Assembly (NCBI GenBank): GCA_944470555.2
Contig: OX104127.1
Location: 131,565,113 to 131,629,112 of the forward strand
DNA length: 64,000 nucleotides
Direction: 5' to 3'
Origin: Heterobilharzia americana
Taxonomy: Eukaryota > Platyhelminthes > Trematoda > Strigeidida > Schistosomatidae
In this document: positions 48,012 through 59,474 of the stretch, piece after piece
Layout of the letters: each line of letters opens with the position of its first letter
Position numbering within the stretch: the stretch's first letter is position 1
Position numbers and translations under genes: made by a program
The notes under the pieces: generated by a model
What the model was told of the DNA's origin: nothing
Seen by the model: only the letters and a program-made list of their open reading frames with translations
Database searches by the model: none

Positions 48012-48105
48012 ATCATGATAACTAGCACAGGAATCTTGGATGCACGTTTCATTCTATTTGAGACTCGTCAGCTGGATGTACCTGCGCCCAAGTGAATGAA
48101 TTAAT
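48012..48105 (-). repeat. S1 hammerhead SINE, 3' half, core intact
   Basis: Minus strand: CTGACGA 48071-48065, stem II GTCT/GAAT with mismatch, GAAA 48050-48047, ACGTGCATC with ATC 48041-48039. The catalytic residues are all present, but stems I-III are imperfect. The tRNA head is missing; homology ends near 48100, next to a PLE part. Confidence 0.7.
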
Positions 48106-48114
48106 TTATTAATA

Positions 48115-48500
48115 CTTTTATTTTAAAACAGTATTGTCGAAAGGTGATAGATTTAAATTTGTCACCTACAGTACTTTCATAATTCCCATTGTGACATCAG
48201 AAACAAGATATTCAGCGAAGAGGACTCTTTTCCGTGAACACTGCCCAGCCTGGCTGGCAAAGCGAGAACAGAAATATATCCTCAGTTCAATAACAAAACA
48301 TTTCGTGAACCCAGGTCGATTAGCTCCTTTCGAGATGTCATCGAAAATTCTCTACATGGTTCGATCAAACCACTCGAAGGAAGTAAGAGATCTGTCTATA
48401 GCTAAAGAACTAGCGATCCAGAAGTTCAAACCAGCGTTACGCGTTCAAAAAAGGTACCTCCAACCTTTATCTTTTCCATGGCCATCATAAAGCCTTGTCT
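48115..48500 (+). mobile_element. PLE C-terminal (GIY-YIG domain end) fragment
   Basis: Open frame 48134-48490 encodes the typical PLE carboxyl end: LFREHCPAWLAKREQK, then SSKILYMVRSNHSKEVRDLS, IAKELAIQKFKPALRVQKRY and a terminal LQPLSFPW. This is the region just after the endonuclease catalytic motif. The upstream GIY-YIG core is absent. It faces the minus-strand PLE that starts near 48960. Confidence 0.75.
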
Positions 48501-48504
48501 GCTA

Positions 48505-48955
48505 TAGATTCATTTTGTACCAGGTAACTACACTTATATTTCCTTCATACCTTATTCACTTTTCTACTCTGTCATAGATTTAACCTGCATTACGTAATTA
48601 CAATCCTATTTTCATGATCCCCTGTTTATTTTCATACTCTGGTATAGGTTTATCTGGTATTACATAATCGCAAAGTTATTTTCATAACCCTTTGTTCAGT
48701 TTCCTACTTTGCCATGCTTTCATCCCGTATCAAGTGTTTATATTTCATTCCATAATCCCTTGTCTATTTTCCAAGTTTAAACACAAATGTGTACTAATTG
48801 AGTTGCTTTAGTTACTCAATATATTTTGCCCTCCAACCGGAAATAACTCTGGAATGTTCCGCCTACTGTAACATGTGTTTACTAAAGTACAGCTTAGTAA
48901 ATGACTTCTTCAAAAAAAAAGGAATTCTTTGCTGAAATCACGTCTTGCCTTGTAA
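48505..48955. other. Spacer between two tail-to-tail PLE parts
   Basis: Probably the 3' untranslated sequence of one or both PLEs. Internal near-repeats of a TATTTTCATA.CC..TGTTTA type occur between 48530 and 48780. Confidence 0.4.
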
Positions 48956-48959
48956 AACT

Positions 48960-50395
48960 TGGTCGGAATATGTTTTAATATGCATGCTGACAGCAATTTC
49001 TGACCTCAGCCGGCGTATCTTGCCCCACAGAAGCAGGTAAACTACTAGATACACATAGATGTGGCCTGTCGAGGGATATTGTCTTTTATACAAACGGAGA
49101 ACAATTTACGACTGGTAAACATCAAGCGAGGTTTGGTTGAGAAAAATGTCCTACTAAGTGACCTGGAAAGACGATTTTTCAGGATGTCATACTGCATCAC
49201 CTTTGAAGTCCAGGTTGATGAACAAAGTCTTTCTTGAAACGGAGCTGGTGACTGGTTTCGCAGGTGTTCCTGGTATATTCCTGTCAATAAATCGGCTCGG
49301 ATAGCCGTTTTCCACGAGCTTCCCTCTTAAAAAGTCAAGTTCAAATTGATCACAGTCCGTGCTACAAATATTACGCATTCGATAGCAGAGTGAGTGGATG
49401 AGGTTACTCTTCCTCATGATTGGCAACAAGCTATAGAATTTAGTAAGCTGTCCGTTCCACGTAGGTTTCCTGTAGATGAATCTCTCCAGCGTTCCATTGC
49501 TACGTCTCGTAATCAGCACCTCAAGGAAAGGAATACCTGATTCCAATTCCGTCTCAATGACGAATTCCAGCGCTGAGTGACAATTGTTAAACTCGCATAG
49601 GATGTCATCCAGATCAATAGTTAAGTCGCAAATAAGGAAAATAAATATCATCCATATATCGTTTATAGGTGTCAAAATCCTTAATAGGTTGGATAAGAAT
49701 AGGATTTTCTAGTTTTGACATGGAACAATCTCCCATTTGAGGTTCCATTGGGGATCCCATTGCAATCCCATCATTTTGTCGGCAAATCTCACCATCGAAA
49801 CTAAATTTCACATTAAAAATACATCTCAAGTAGTTTGTTGGAATTCCTACTTCTATATCATGTGAATCGATGAAATCACATATGCAACAAATAGTTTCAG
49901 TGAGTAGTACACTGGTGAATAATGAGGTAACATCTAAGGAAAATATAAGTTTACCGTTAGTGTCAACATCCTTAACGCTATCAGTAAACTCAAATATTTC
50001 ATGAATAAAACAATGGTTCCAGTATTTCAGCTAGCCACTGGGCGATATAATGATAAAGAGAACCTGATATATCCGAAATCGGGCGAAGAGATAATCCTAC
50101 TTTTTATATTTTCTACAATTCATAGAGACGTGGAATGACCGAACCAATGGGTCGGATTCGTTCATACAAACTGGAGGAAATCAATGCATTATCCTTCATT
50201 TTTTTCAGGATACCTATAAGTGGGATCTCAATCTGTTGTGTTCTATTCCTCTCATGTGCAGGCTTGTCAAACTTACTAAAACGAACTATGATGAGATAGC
50301 TAGTTTTAATTTCATTGAGGCAGTTGTTTTGATCTCATCTACTAAGCACATGATTAAAAGCTGTTTATCGTTTCTTATGTCATTGTAAGTTTAGT
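48960..50395 (-). mobile_element. Penelope-like element with intact YMDD, truncated and shifted
   Basis: Minus strand, 5' to 3'. About 50200-50050: SSSLYERIRPIGSVIPRLYE followed by a stop where GLPKIHK is expected. About 49960-49870: FSLDVTSLFTSVLLTETI. About 49829-49614: FSFDGEICRQNDGIAMGSP and YKRYMDDI, with the catalytic YMDD at 49658-49647. A shift just after YMDD moves into CDLTIDLDDILCEFNNC, GIPFLEVLITRRSNGTLERF, IYRKPTWNGQL and LVENGYPSRFID. From 49287 to 49045 a last open frame leads into remnants of the GIY-YIG domain near 49010 (FTCFCGARYAG then a stop). Family knowledge: RT plus endonuclease act in nuclear target-primed reverse transcription. Broken by at least four lesions. Confidence 0.85.
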
Positions 50396-50399
50396 TGAT

Positions 50400-51265
50400 T
50401 ATAAAAAATGTAGCGGTGAACAATAATGATAATAATAATAAACTATGATGGTGACGGTTAGAAAACATATGATTTTCTATGAACCTAAGAGTTTTCTTGA
50501 AAACATAAATAAATGATGAAATCAATGACAAATTGTAATATATATGGATTCGATACAAAGTCGTACAAATTTATGAAAAAAGGCTTTTTGAAATGATGAT
50601 GGTATACATCAACATTCAGACTGACATTAAATTCACTTTAGTATTATTCTGGGTTTCTTCAGTAGTCTACAGTTTGATATACAAGAAAAGAAATTGCCCT
50701 GTTATTTATCATCTGATTTTAATCAACAATAATTAAACTCATATCACACTATCCATATTGTTTTAGTTACCAACACAAGTCATTCAGATAAATTTCAAAA
50801 CTGCTATGTAATTTCAAATAATATTTGATGAATGAACCGTAAATATGACCTTTTTTAGTTACCCAACTAGTCGAGTTCAAGTTACTTTTGGATTCCTATA
50901 GGTGAACAGCATCGATTTGCTGCTCCACTTGTCATGATTTGCTGAATTTACTCCACTAGTGACTACAGAAAAAGTTACATGGCTTCTTGTTGAAAATTTT
51001 AAATTCACTAGCACACAATTTCACCTTTGTCTTAAGGTTTATAGTTTCTTTGGTTGTTTCAACTTTTACATTAACACATATGGTGAACAGAGAGGTGAGA
51101 TGTCACTCCATATCCTACAGATATAATTTCCTAGTAATTTGTTTACTGAAGGATAAGAATTTTTTGAAAGCCTCGGCAACCTGCTTGAAATACGGGCTAC
51201 CTTATTTTATCACAGAATCTGTTGCATCAAATTTCTCCTTTCTATATTGTTTTAATCATTAAATT
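50400..51265. other. Non-coding stretch
   Basis: A TAA-rich run at 50423-50442; otherwise nothing recognised. Confidence 0.5.
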
Positions 51266-51269
51266 GGGT

Positions 51270-53960
51270 CAACTAATCGTATTGTGTATTCTCGCACGTT
51301 TTTAACATCATTACAACCTATCGCTTTACAAGTTGATAGGCAAATTAAGAAGAATAACCAAGGTGGATGGCAACAGGCTCTCAAGCCTTCCTCCAAATAT
51401 GTATGCTTCTGCTTCTCCAAAGAAACAATTGAATGCATTACCATCAAATGTCGCCTCAAACATATGAGCAAATACAAACATATATACAACAAACATTTAT
51501 GTCACACCTGACTGTAATTCCTCAGATTTGTCAACTTTTGCGGATGAATTCACCGAATTCTCTGTTCCGGTTCTGGGTAACTTCATGTCTATAGTCTAAG
51601 GAGATTCCAACTCATGTGGCTGCAGTTCTCTAGTATCACTGGGTCACAAAAATATGGTTAGATTTCCCACTCGTCTTTACAACACCTTTGGCTTAGTATT
51701 TACAAATGAACCTGGCATATATGAAGCCCGTAAACGGGTTCCATTGCTTAATTCTGACCACTGTATCGTTCGTGTTTTGCCTAAAAAGTACGGAAAATTA
51801 TACAACAAAGCTTTTGCATACCTTTCAAGGAAAGTTCAATACAGATGCTATTCACATGAAAATATATGACGTTTGAGAAGCATGCTTATAGAAACAGACT
51901 GGGATATATTTCCTCACGAAGTTGTAGACAACACTGCTACCAATATCGCAAGTTATCTCACTCTGTCTCGATATCTACTCCCCTGTTGAAACAGTCTACA
52001 GGAGATTCGACAGACTTTACTCTCCTCATCGCAAGAGGCTTCGGAGAGAAAAGGAAAGGCTGTATAAGGTGAGAGATCGCCCAGGCGTTACAAGACTCAA
52101 CTGCCTAATTAAATCTGAAATACAATGTCTGAACACTATATACAACTAGAAGTTATTACTGTGTGGGAACTCTACCAATATATGGAGATTATTTAAAAAG
52201 CTTACCGGTAGAAAACATATGACAAAAGAAGCTTGTTCAGATGTCTGCACGTTAAACAAGTCATTTATACGTTGGCAAGCTAATTTCACCATTCCTAATG
52301 CCCGAAGTCGAATGGACAGCTGCTTTCCAGGTTTCAATACACATAATGTACTTGAATGTCTAAAATCCTTGAATCCCTCCAAAAGCTTAGGTCCTGATGG
52401 TGTTTCTAGTATTATATTTAGAAAATGTGCAGATATTTCATGTCATCCCCTTACAGATATCTTCAGCGCATCGTTTTCTAAAAACATAATACCCGCTGTT
52501 CGGAAGGAGATCAAAATTGTAAATGTGCCTAAGTCATCTTCTGGATCAAATATTACTTTTCGCTATACATTCCTCTTTCCCGAGGACAATAAAGAAATTA
52601 CTTCTTTTGAATGAGCCTTTATTGATGATTTTCAGAGATCCAAAATAGTTTTGCACACAAACACAGGAGAAGTACTGCAAATGCAGCCACTGTCTTGCAT
52701 CTTAATATTGTTTCTAGTCTCGACAAAGGCGTTGAGTATGTTCGTTGTGCCTTTTTGCATTACTCATCAGCTTTTGACTCTGTTCCTAGACCAATCTTGT
52801 TAAATAGGCTTGCCATAGCTCATTCTTATTTTTCTGAAAGGGAACAGTACATTATCTGCATAGGGAAGGGCTCCACTTCATTGCTTACTGGTGTGCCTCA
52901 AGGCACTGTACTTTCTGCTTTTCTGTTCTGGTTTTTTTGCACGATTTGCCTTATTCTGTTGAAACTAATTTTATTAAGTGTACTGATGACCTGACAGTGT
53001 CCATTCCAGTTAACTCTCACTTAGATTGCTCTAAATTAAATGAATTTTCGTCTGTAGTTGGCCAATGGTCTGTCTCAAATAAGCTCAGGTTAAATTCTTC
53101 TAAATATCAGACTGTTAACTTAAGACTCAGGCGTAAACAAGACTTGTGTGAGCTGCTTAAATCTCATGACACCTGCTGCATTTATGGTATTTCTGCAGGA
53201 AGTAAATCGAGTGTTAATTATCTTGGGTTGTGTTTTACTTCTGACCTTTGTTGGTCGTCCCATATTTTATTGACTTGTAAAAAAGTCTTTCGTTTAACTT
53301 ATTACATAAGGAAACTGAGGCTCTCTGGCATAACTCAACCTCTTCTTTTACAGTTTGTTAATTCTTGCATTTTACCTATTCTTCTATATTATGTCCCATT
53401 AATCTTTCCTGGTCTTCTAAAAAAGGACTATGTTATGTTGCGTAGAGCTTCGAAAGCTGTCAGCAGGGTGAGTGGTGTGCCTCTGGCTCAACTGATAAAC
53501 ACCATAGTTGATAGAAATTTATATTCCAGCAAGCAATCAGCTACAGAAATGTTAACTGACACTGAGCATCCACCTCATTCATATCTCTCCCTAAGTATCT
53601 CCTCAGGGAGGACAAGGAGAAACTAGATAAGACTGTATGGTCGTACAGCTAGGTATAAGTATCCGAATGTATCTAACCTAGGACGCGTATTTTGTGAGGA
53701 AAAAAGTGTTAGAACAGAAATCATACATCGACTTTATAACAGTTAAAAATCTCATTTCAATAATTTCATCTAACAATGTAAAATGTTCTCGTTTTTAATA
53801 TTTTTCACATTACTTAGATTTTTATAATAAGACGATTCGGAATGTTGTTAGAGTATTTACATACAAAAATTTTGTTGTTGCAATATATCATGCTGAGAAT
53901 TCTGAAGTGTATCGGAAATTGTTCGAAACAAAGTGAATTATTATTGTTATTATGTAGTCC
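51270..53960 (+). mobile_element. CR1-like non-LTR retrotransposon, decayed
   Basis: An APE-endonuclease/RT element. Endonuclease C-terminal part: about 51284-51511, then NMVRFPTRLYNTFGLVFTN (51650 on) and LLNSDHCIV, the usual ...SDH motif. The linker between domains runs to WRLFKKLTGRKHM (52180). RT blocks: LNPSKSLGPDGVSSIIFRKC (52368 on), LHYSSAFDSVPRPILLNRL (52755 on), GVPQGTVLSAFLF (52888 on), then a shift. The catalytic motif is CTDD at 52979-52990, where the family has xADD, so both aspartates remain. The frame 52937-53626 (229 codons) holds the palm end, the KLRLNSSKYQT block, SVNYLGLCFTSDLCW and the thumb region. The 3' end at about 53940-53960 is a short ATT/GTT repeat. At least four shifts or stops make it inactive. 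Confidence 0.88.
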
Positions 53961-53964
53961 CGTA

Positions 53965-54030
53965 GTTTGAACAAGACACTACGTTAAGAAACAAGTTGTT
54001 CAGAACTATAAACTACAACATAGTTCATGT
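53965..54030. other. Short spacer with (GT)n
   Basis: A small GT repeat at 54028-54041 abuts the next SINE. Confidence 0.5.
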
Positions 54031-54034
54031 GTGT

Positions 54035-54215
54035 GTGTGTGACTTGCAGTAGAATCCAGAACGTGCGTTTCGTCCTATTTTTGACTTGTCAGCTGAGTGT
54101 ACCTGCATCCCATTAAGTGATATTGAGACTAAGACTTGAATCCAATACTCATCGCTTTAAACGTCAAAGCCTTATCTACCAGGTTACTGTGGTACGACGG
54201 CCACCGCTTGTACAG
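54035..54215 (-). repeat. S1 hammerhead SINE
   Basis: Minus strand: head near 54200-54120, then CTGACAA 54092-54086 (G8 to A), stem II GTCA...GGAC, GAAA, ACGCACGTT, CTGGATTCTAC. Core lesion at G8. Confidence 0.75.
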
Positions 54216-54429
54216 TGGGTATCATTTGTTGTTGTTTGATACTTGTAACATCCTGTTGCTATACAGAATCGAATCACCCGACCTCTGTAGGTGGATGGTC
54301 AATATGCAAATGCTTTGATAGTGTTGGGTTTACAACATAGATTCCCCACTGTATGCAGGCATCCTTGTAGTAGGCATCTGCCAACAAAGATTGGCCAATT
54401 CGACTCTGTATAGCAGCGGGAAACTATAA

Positions 54430-54625
54430 AGATGTAACAGCAATATATAGAGTTTCATTCTCTAAAGAAGTGGTTTTCACCAGGTCACAAAATGTCAGGA
54501 ATTTATTTTTCGACCTTAATGGGATTTGAAAAATAATTTTTCTTTATCATCTATTCACCAAATGATCAACTTATTCAATTTTATTAGGTCGAATTCGATC
54601 ATCAAGTGTATGTTATCTTATATGT
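54430..54625 (+). mobile_element. PLE terminal-repeat fragment
   Basis: Homologous to the right arm of the 57-kb PLE (58880-59020): a hammerhead-like hairpin remnant, CACAAAATGTCAGGAATTTA, and the AATGGGATTTGAAAAATAAT / CAACTTATTCAATTTTATTA end. The hammerhead core is destroyed. Confidence 0.65.
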
Positions 54626-54629
54626 ATTT

Positions 54630-55125
54630 ATTAGGCTATCAACGTTACAAGTGGAAAGGAAAATGTATACATTGACTTACATGAAGTCGGGGAGTTATGT
54701 TTACCGCAATTCAGAGTGTATAATATTGTATAGAGCTCCCAACATGACTGTGAAGTCTGCCTGGAGATAATTAGTTGCATTATCCAGTCTTTATTTTATT
54801 ACCTTATCATTATTGTGCATTCAGCAACCTTGCAATCATATTCTACTTGAAATCAGTGTCGTCTTTTATATCAATAACAGCACACTGTTGTAATTTACAG
54901 AATCATGTATATTTGTTCCAGAAATTTTCAGTAAGAAACATTCGGTGTTATGAATACCGAATATAAAAAAAAAGTTCAATTCATTCATTGAAATGTATCA
55001 ATTTATCAGGTATCGATTGTCATATATTCACTTAAGATTGTATCCAACCCAAAAGCATAAAAACTGGAATTCAGAGAATTTTTGTATTCAAAGAAGAATA
55101 CATTATTAGTTTATGTGTGTAATAA
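54630..55125. other. Non-coding stretch
   Basis: Nothing recognised. Confidence 0.5.
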
Positions 55126-55129
55126 GCTA

Positions 55130-55260
55130 AATTTTCATTATTTTGGTATTTATATTTCCCAATGAATGTAAAACAAAATAAATTTTCTTCAATTGACGTT
55201 TCGCTATTTGGTGCTAATAGATTTATCAAAGTTATAGTAAACTACAGTTTACAATATCCT
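55130..55260 (-). mobile_element. PLE-type terminal fragment with degenerate hammerhead
   Basis: Minus strand: TTGATAA in place of CUGANGA, a good hairpin CTATT/AATAG with loop AGCACCA, then CGAAACGTC (GAAA and GTC intact, about 55206-55196). Two core positions lost. The arrangement matches the minimal PLE-type hammerhead. Confidence 0.5.
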
Positions 55261-55264
55261 TCAT

Positions 55265-56305
55265 GCTTATATACGATTACTTGACAAGTGTTCTCCTGTA
55301 TGAATGATTCTATGTTGTAAGAATTGTAGGATAAAGATGACCTTCATATTCAGTGTGTTGTGTATGAATTACAGATTGAAATTTGTGTGTAGACATGTGT
55401 TGACACTTCTTTCCGTATATTTTACATTCACTTGGAAATACAAAATACCAAAATAATGAATAGCATTTACCCAATTCCCAAATTTTTCCAAGTCATCAAA
55501 TCCCAACCTTGTTTGGATATGTATAAGCTGAATTTTGTTTGTTTTGACTATGTATTTGTAGTTATTCAACTTGCCTTGGTCACCTTGTATATACATATCA
55601 ATCATCAGTTTACTGAATACCTGCTTTTATGATACCGAATTAGTACGCACATTTAGCACCTAATCGAGAGTGTGTATAAATTGAATTCTTGCTGCTAATA
55701 CTTCTGTCCTCATTCAACGTATTACTTAGGTAAATAGTCTATCATAAAGAATGAATTCCTGGACACCTTGGTACTTAGGTTAGACTTCACACTATCGTGG
55801 TCTAATGAAAATTAAGAACTGATGCTTTGTAATATTATCTGAAGTTGTGAAGTTGTACAAATCTTTTTTCAGTCACTGTGATTCACTAGATAGTACGGTT
55901 GAAGTAGTCAGTTTATTCGGCTGAAATATTCCGTGGGAATTTACCTAAAATGACGTTTAACGGTGTTTCCTGGGTGATGATTTCTTGAGTGGAATAATTT
56001 CTCTATTTCATTTCGTATTTCGCTAACTGATTCTAAAATGCTCATAATATTATTGGTTAATCTGTACCTTATACAATTGATGATCGAAGTGTGAAGAGTA
56101 GCAAGTGGATCTCGTGAAACACAATGACACTTCCTTCTCTCATCTAATTCAATTTAAAGATTTAATAATATTCTAGGTACGTTACTGTAACAATTTTAAC
56201 GAGTCCAGTTCGATTGAACATTATAAAAACATTTATTTGAATGCCCAAAGGACAAACTGTCCAGATACCTTCTGCAGACATCTCATATCCTCATTTTATT
56301 AACTG
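55265..56305. other. Non-coding stretch
   Basis: AT-rich; nothing recognised. Confidence 0.5.
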
Positions 56306-56311
56306 CGTTAA

Positions 56312-57066
56312 AAGTGAAATATATTTTGTAAAATCCCAATGAAGTAGAAAAGTAAATTTCTGACGTTTCGTGACTTCGTGGAAATCGTTTCTCCAGAGAA
56401 TAAAACCTATACAAGTTATCGGTAGTTTAAATAGTAAAAGGTGACGAATCAAATCACATTGTCTATACATGATGATAATATGAACGTGAATGTCATCGTT
56501 ATGCTGGTCAGAAAGCGTTCACAATTTGTCTTACTTTATCATTTAATTATTCTGGAGTTCAAGGTGACATGAATATGTGTACATGTAACTCGGTGTGAAA
56601 GTGTAAGAAAAAAAAATAATATGGATGACAAATTAGGTTTGTTTGTGTGTATGTACTTTTGACCAGATCATTGTGTGTGATTTGTTTTTGGAAATACTGT
56701 CCAGGTTGGTTGAATAGTTAGATCTTCCTTTCTGTTGAGTCCATTAGGATTCAACATAATGTGAAATGCCTCTGCTATTCTTCTTTCTTTGTAGTTTGAA
56801 AATCCTTTTTGAATAATTTTATTATTTCCAATTTCGATTTTGTGACTGTGATAGATGGCGTGAACTGAGATCGCCGACTTGATTTGTGAGTTCTCCAGTT
56901 CTCCAGCATTATTTGGCGGTCGTTTTGTGAAGCTTGCATGTTCTTTAGCCCTGATGAGGATCTCACGGGCTGATTCTCCAATATAATAGGCATCACAGTT
57001 GACACAGCCTAATTTGCAGACACAATTTTGTGTGAAGATAAAATGAACTTTTTCTTTTACTTGGAT
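56312..57066 (-). mobile_element. Left inverted arm: PLE 3' end in reverse orientation
   Basis: The reverse complement matches 58216-58970. The encoded 76-residue segment (57005-56775) is identical to 58276-58506, so the arms are nearly identical. The inner ~30 bases (57038-57066) are homologous but differ at several sites (VKEKVHFIF against VKDKVPFTF). It holds the GIY-YIG domain C-terminal part, the 3' untranslated region and a hammerhead-like hairpin with CTGGAGA (A6 to G). Confidence 0.85.
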
Positions 57067-58970
57067 GAAAACAGAAACAGGTCAACTTTTAAAGGAACTG
57101 AAACCTTCCATCAGAGGCTCATTATGGTTCTCCCTATATCCAAAATCATGCAATCTATTACGCTTCTATGGACTATCGAAAATTCATAAACCCGATGTTC
57201 CTCTGAAACCAATAGTAGATTTCACAAATTCTCCAACATATGCTCTGTCTAAGTATCTAGCATCATTATTAACACCTCTCCTACGCTGTATTATCAGCCC
57301 AATTAAAGACTGTTATGAATTCAATTCAAGAATATCGGAATTATCTATTGCAGAGAATGAAACAATGGTAAGTTATGTTGTTTCACTGTATACTAGTATT
57401 TCCATTGGAAAATGTCTAGAGTTCATAAGTGAATTACTGGAATGTTATCACACGTTGGCAGATAGACCTCCGTTGAACCCCAGCCTCATCATAAAAGCAC
57501 TCAGCTTCTGCTTAAAGTCGATACTCCTCACGTTAAGAAGGAAACTATACAAGCAAACTAATGGAGTAGCTGTGGGTTCTCCGGTGTCGCCTATAGCTGC
57601 AAACCTTTTCATGTCCCACACTGAATCAATCATCTTTTCGAACACCATCAAACCACGTATTTGAGTAAGATACGTAGATGATACTTTCGTAAATTTAAAA
57701 GGATCTGGCCTCACAACCTTTTTGAAATTAATTAACACTTATTCTCCACATATCAAGTTCACATACGAACATGAAAATCCAAGCAGTGAGCAACCATTTC
57801 TAGACTGTTTAGTTAAAAGGAATGGAAAGGGAGGTCTGTTTATAGATTTATCGTAAACCAACACACTCAAATAGACATCTTGATTTTAACTCAGCACATC
57901 CACTCAGTGTTAAACTTTCACTTGCTTGGAACTTATTCAGGAGAGCCACAAAGTTCATCACGAATTATGATAGGCAAACGGAAGTAAGTAATATATCAGA
58001 TGTATTATATTCCAGTAACTACCCTAGTAATGTCACTCGAAAGATCCAGAAACATGAACAGTGGGACCCAAGAGAAAATTCAAATGATGATTCTTGGATT
58101 GGTACAATAGTTCTACCATTCCGCCAAGGTACAACTGAAGAGCTACAAAGAATCTTAAGAAAGCACCGAATTACGACCTTTTACAAGACAAACAACATCC
58201 TGAAGAATGTTCTAGTCCACGTAAAGGATAAAGTTCCTTTTACCTTCACACAAAATTGTGTCTGCAAATTAGGCTGTGTCAACTGTGATGCCTATTATAT
58301 TGGAGAATCAGCCCGTGAGATCCTCATCAGGGCTAAAGAACATGCAAGCTTCACAAAACGACCGCCAAATAATGCTGGAGAACTGGAGAACTCACAAATC
58401 AAGTCGGCGATCTCAGTTCACGCCATCTATCACAGTCACAAAATCGAAATTGGAAATAATAAAATTATTCAAAAAGGATTTTCAAACTACAAAGAAAGAA
58501 GAATAGCAGAGGCATTTCACATTATGTTGAATCCTAATGGACTCAACAGAAAGGAAGATCTAACTATTCAACCAACCTGGACAGTATTTCCAAAAACAAA
58601 TCACACACAATGATCTGGTCAAAAGTACATACACACAAACAAACCTAATTTGTCATCCATATTATTTTTTTTTCTTACACTTTCACACCGAGTTACATGT
58701 ACACATATTCATGTCACCTTGAACTCCAGAATAATTAAATGATAAAGTAAGACAAATTGTGAACGCTTTCTGACCAGCATAACGATGACATTCACGTTCA
58801 TATTATCATCATGTATAGACAATGTGATTTGATTCGTCACCTTTTACTATTTAAACTACCGATAACTTGTATAGGTTTTATTCTCTGGAGAAACGATTTC
58901 CGCGAAGTCACGAAACGTCAGAAATTTACTTTTCTACTTCATTGGGATTTTACAAAATATATTTCACTTA
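57067..58970 (+). mobile_element. Penelope-like element body and right arm
   Basis: The RT begins without its N-terminal part, directly after the inverted arm: LLRFYGLSKIHKPDVPLKPI (57155 on), VSYVVSLYTSISI, KQTNGVAVGSPVSPIAANLF (57553 on). A stop at 57662-57664 lies just before VRYVDDTFV (YVDD at 57671-57682). LDCLVKRNGKGG follows, then a shift near 57850 into YRKPTHSNRHLDF-like codons and a frame that stays open to about 58613. It contains QNCVCKLGCVNCDAYYIGES (YYIG at 58293-58304) and IRAKEH-type residues of GIY-YIG endonuclease, ending near PTWTVFPKTNHTQ. Few lesions (one stop, one shift) suggest a young copy. It is 5'-truncated at the palindromic junction, a known PLE behaviour. Confidence 0.9.
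58884..58932 (+). ncRNA. Degenerate PLE hammerhead motif (right arm)
   Basis: CTGGAGA (58886 region, A6 to G), stem II GATTTC/GAAGTC with loop CGC, AC, then GAAACGTC. The GAAA box and GTC site are intact. The same core change is found in the left arm. Confidence 0.5.
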
Positions 58971-59204
58971 TAATCCAATTACCCAATGCTCAACTTATTC
59001 AACTCTATCAGGTCAAATTTTGGTCCTAAATTTTACAAAACTACGTTATTCTTCAGGGATCTGAGGGAGTTGGTTCTGAAATAACACATCGAGAACTAAA
59101 GTGAAACTTTGTCGACATCATTCTGATCATTTAGGTATTATGTCAACTCTGAAAAACATATGACCTAAAGGTTATCCGCAGATATGAGACTAATTTAACT
59201 TCGT

Positions 59205-59338
59205 TGTGGATAACAGTTGGGTCTGGGACGCGAGTTACGTCTTATTTGGGACTCGGCAGTTGGATGTTCTTGCACCCCAGTTAGTCATGTTTTTCCCATT
59301 GAAACTCAACTTCACTTTAAATGCCAAGGCGTTACCTG
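59205..59338 (-). repeat. S1 SINE, minus partner of an inverted pair
   Basis: Minus strand: CTGCCGA (A6 to C), stem II GTCC/AGAC, GTAA for GAAA. Inactive. Joined head to head with the next entry. Confidence 0.65.
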
Positions 59339-59470
59339 CAGGAACAGGTTTTTAGTCTCAGTGGAAAAGCATGGCTGACTGTGATGGAGGTCCATCTAAC
59401 TGACGAGTCTTAAGCAGGACGAAGCACACGTCCTGGTTTTCGCTGTTAGCTACAACAGTCATTTATGACA
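59339..59470 (+). repeat. S1 SINE, plus partner, near-intact hammerhead core
   Basis: CTGACGA 59400-59406, stem II GTCT/GGAC, GAAG 59421-59424 (position 15.1 changed from A to G, able to pair with U as a wobble), GTC 59430-59432, CTGG. Stem I is mismatched next to the cut. Confidence 0.65.
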
Positions 59471-59474
59471 ATAA

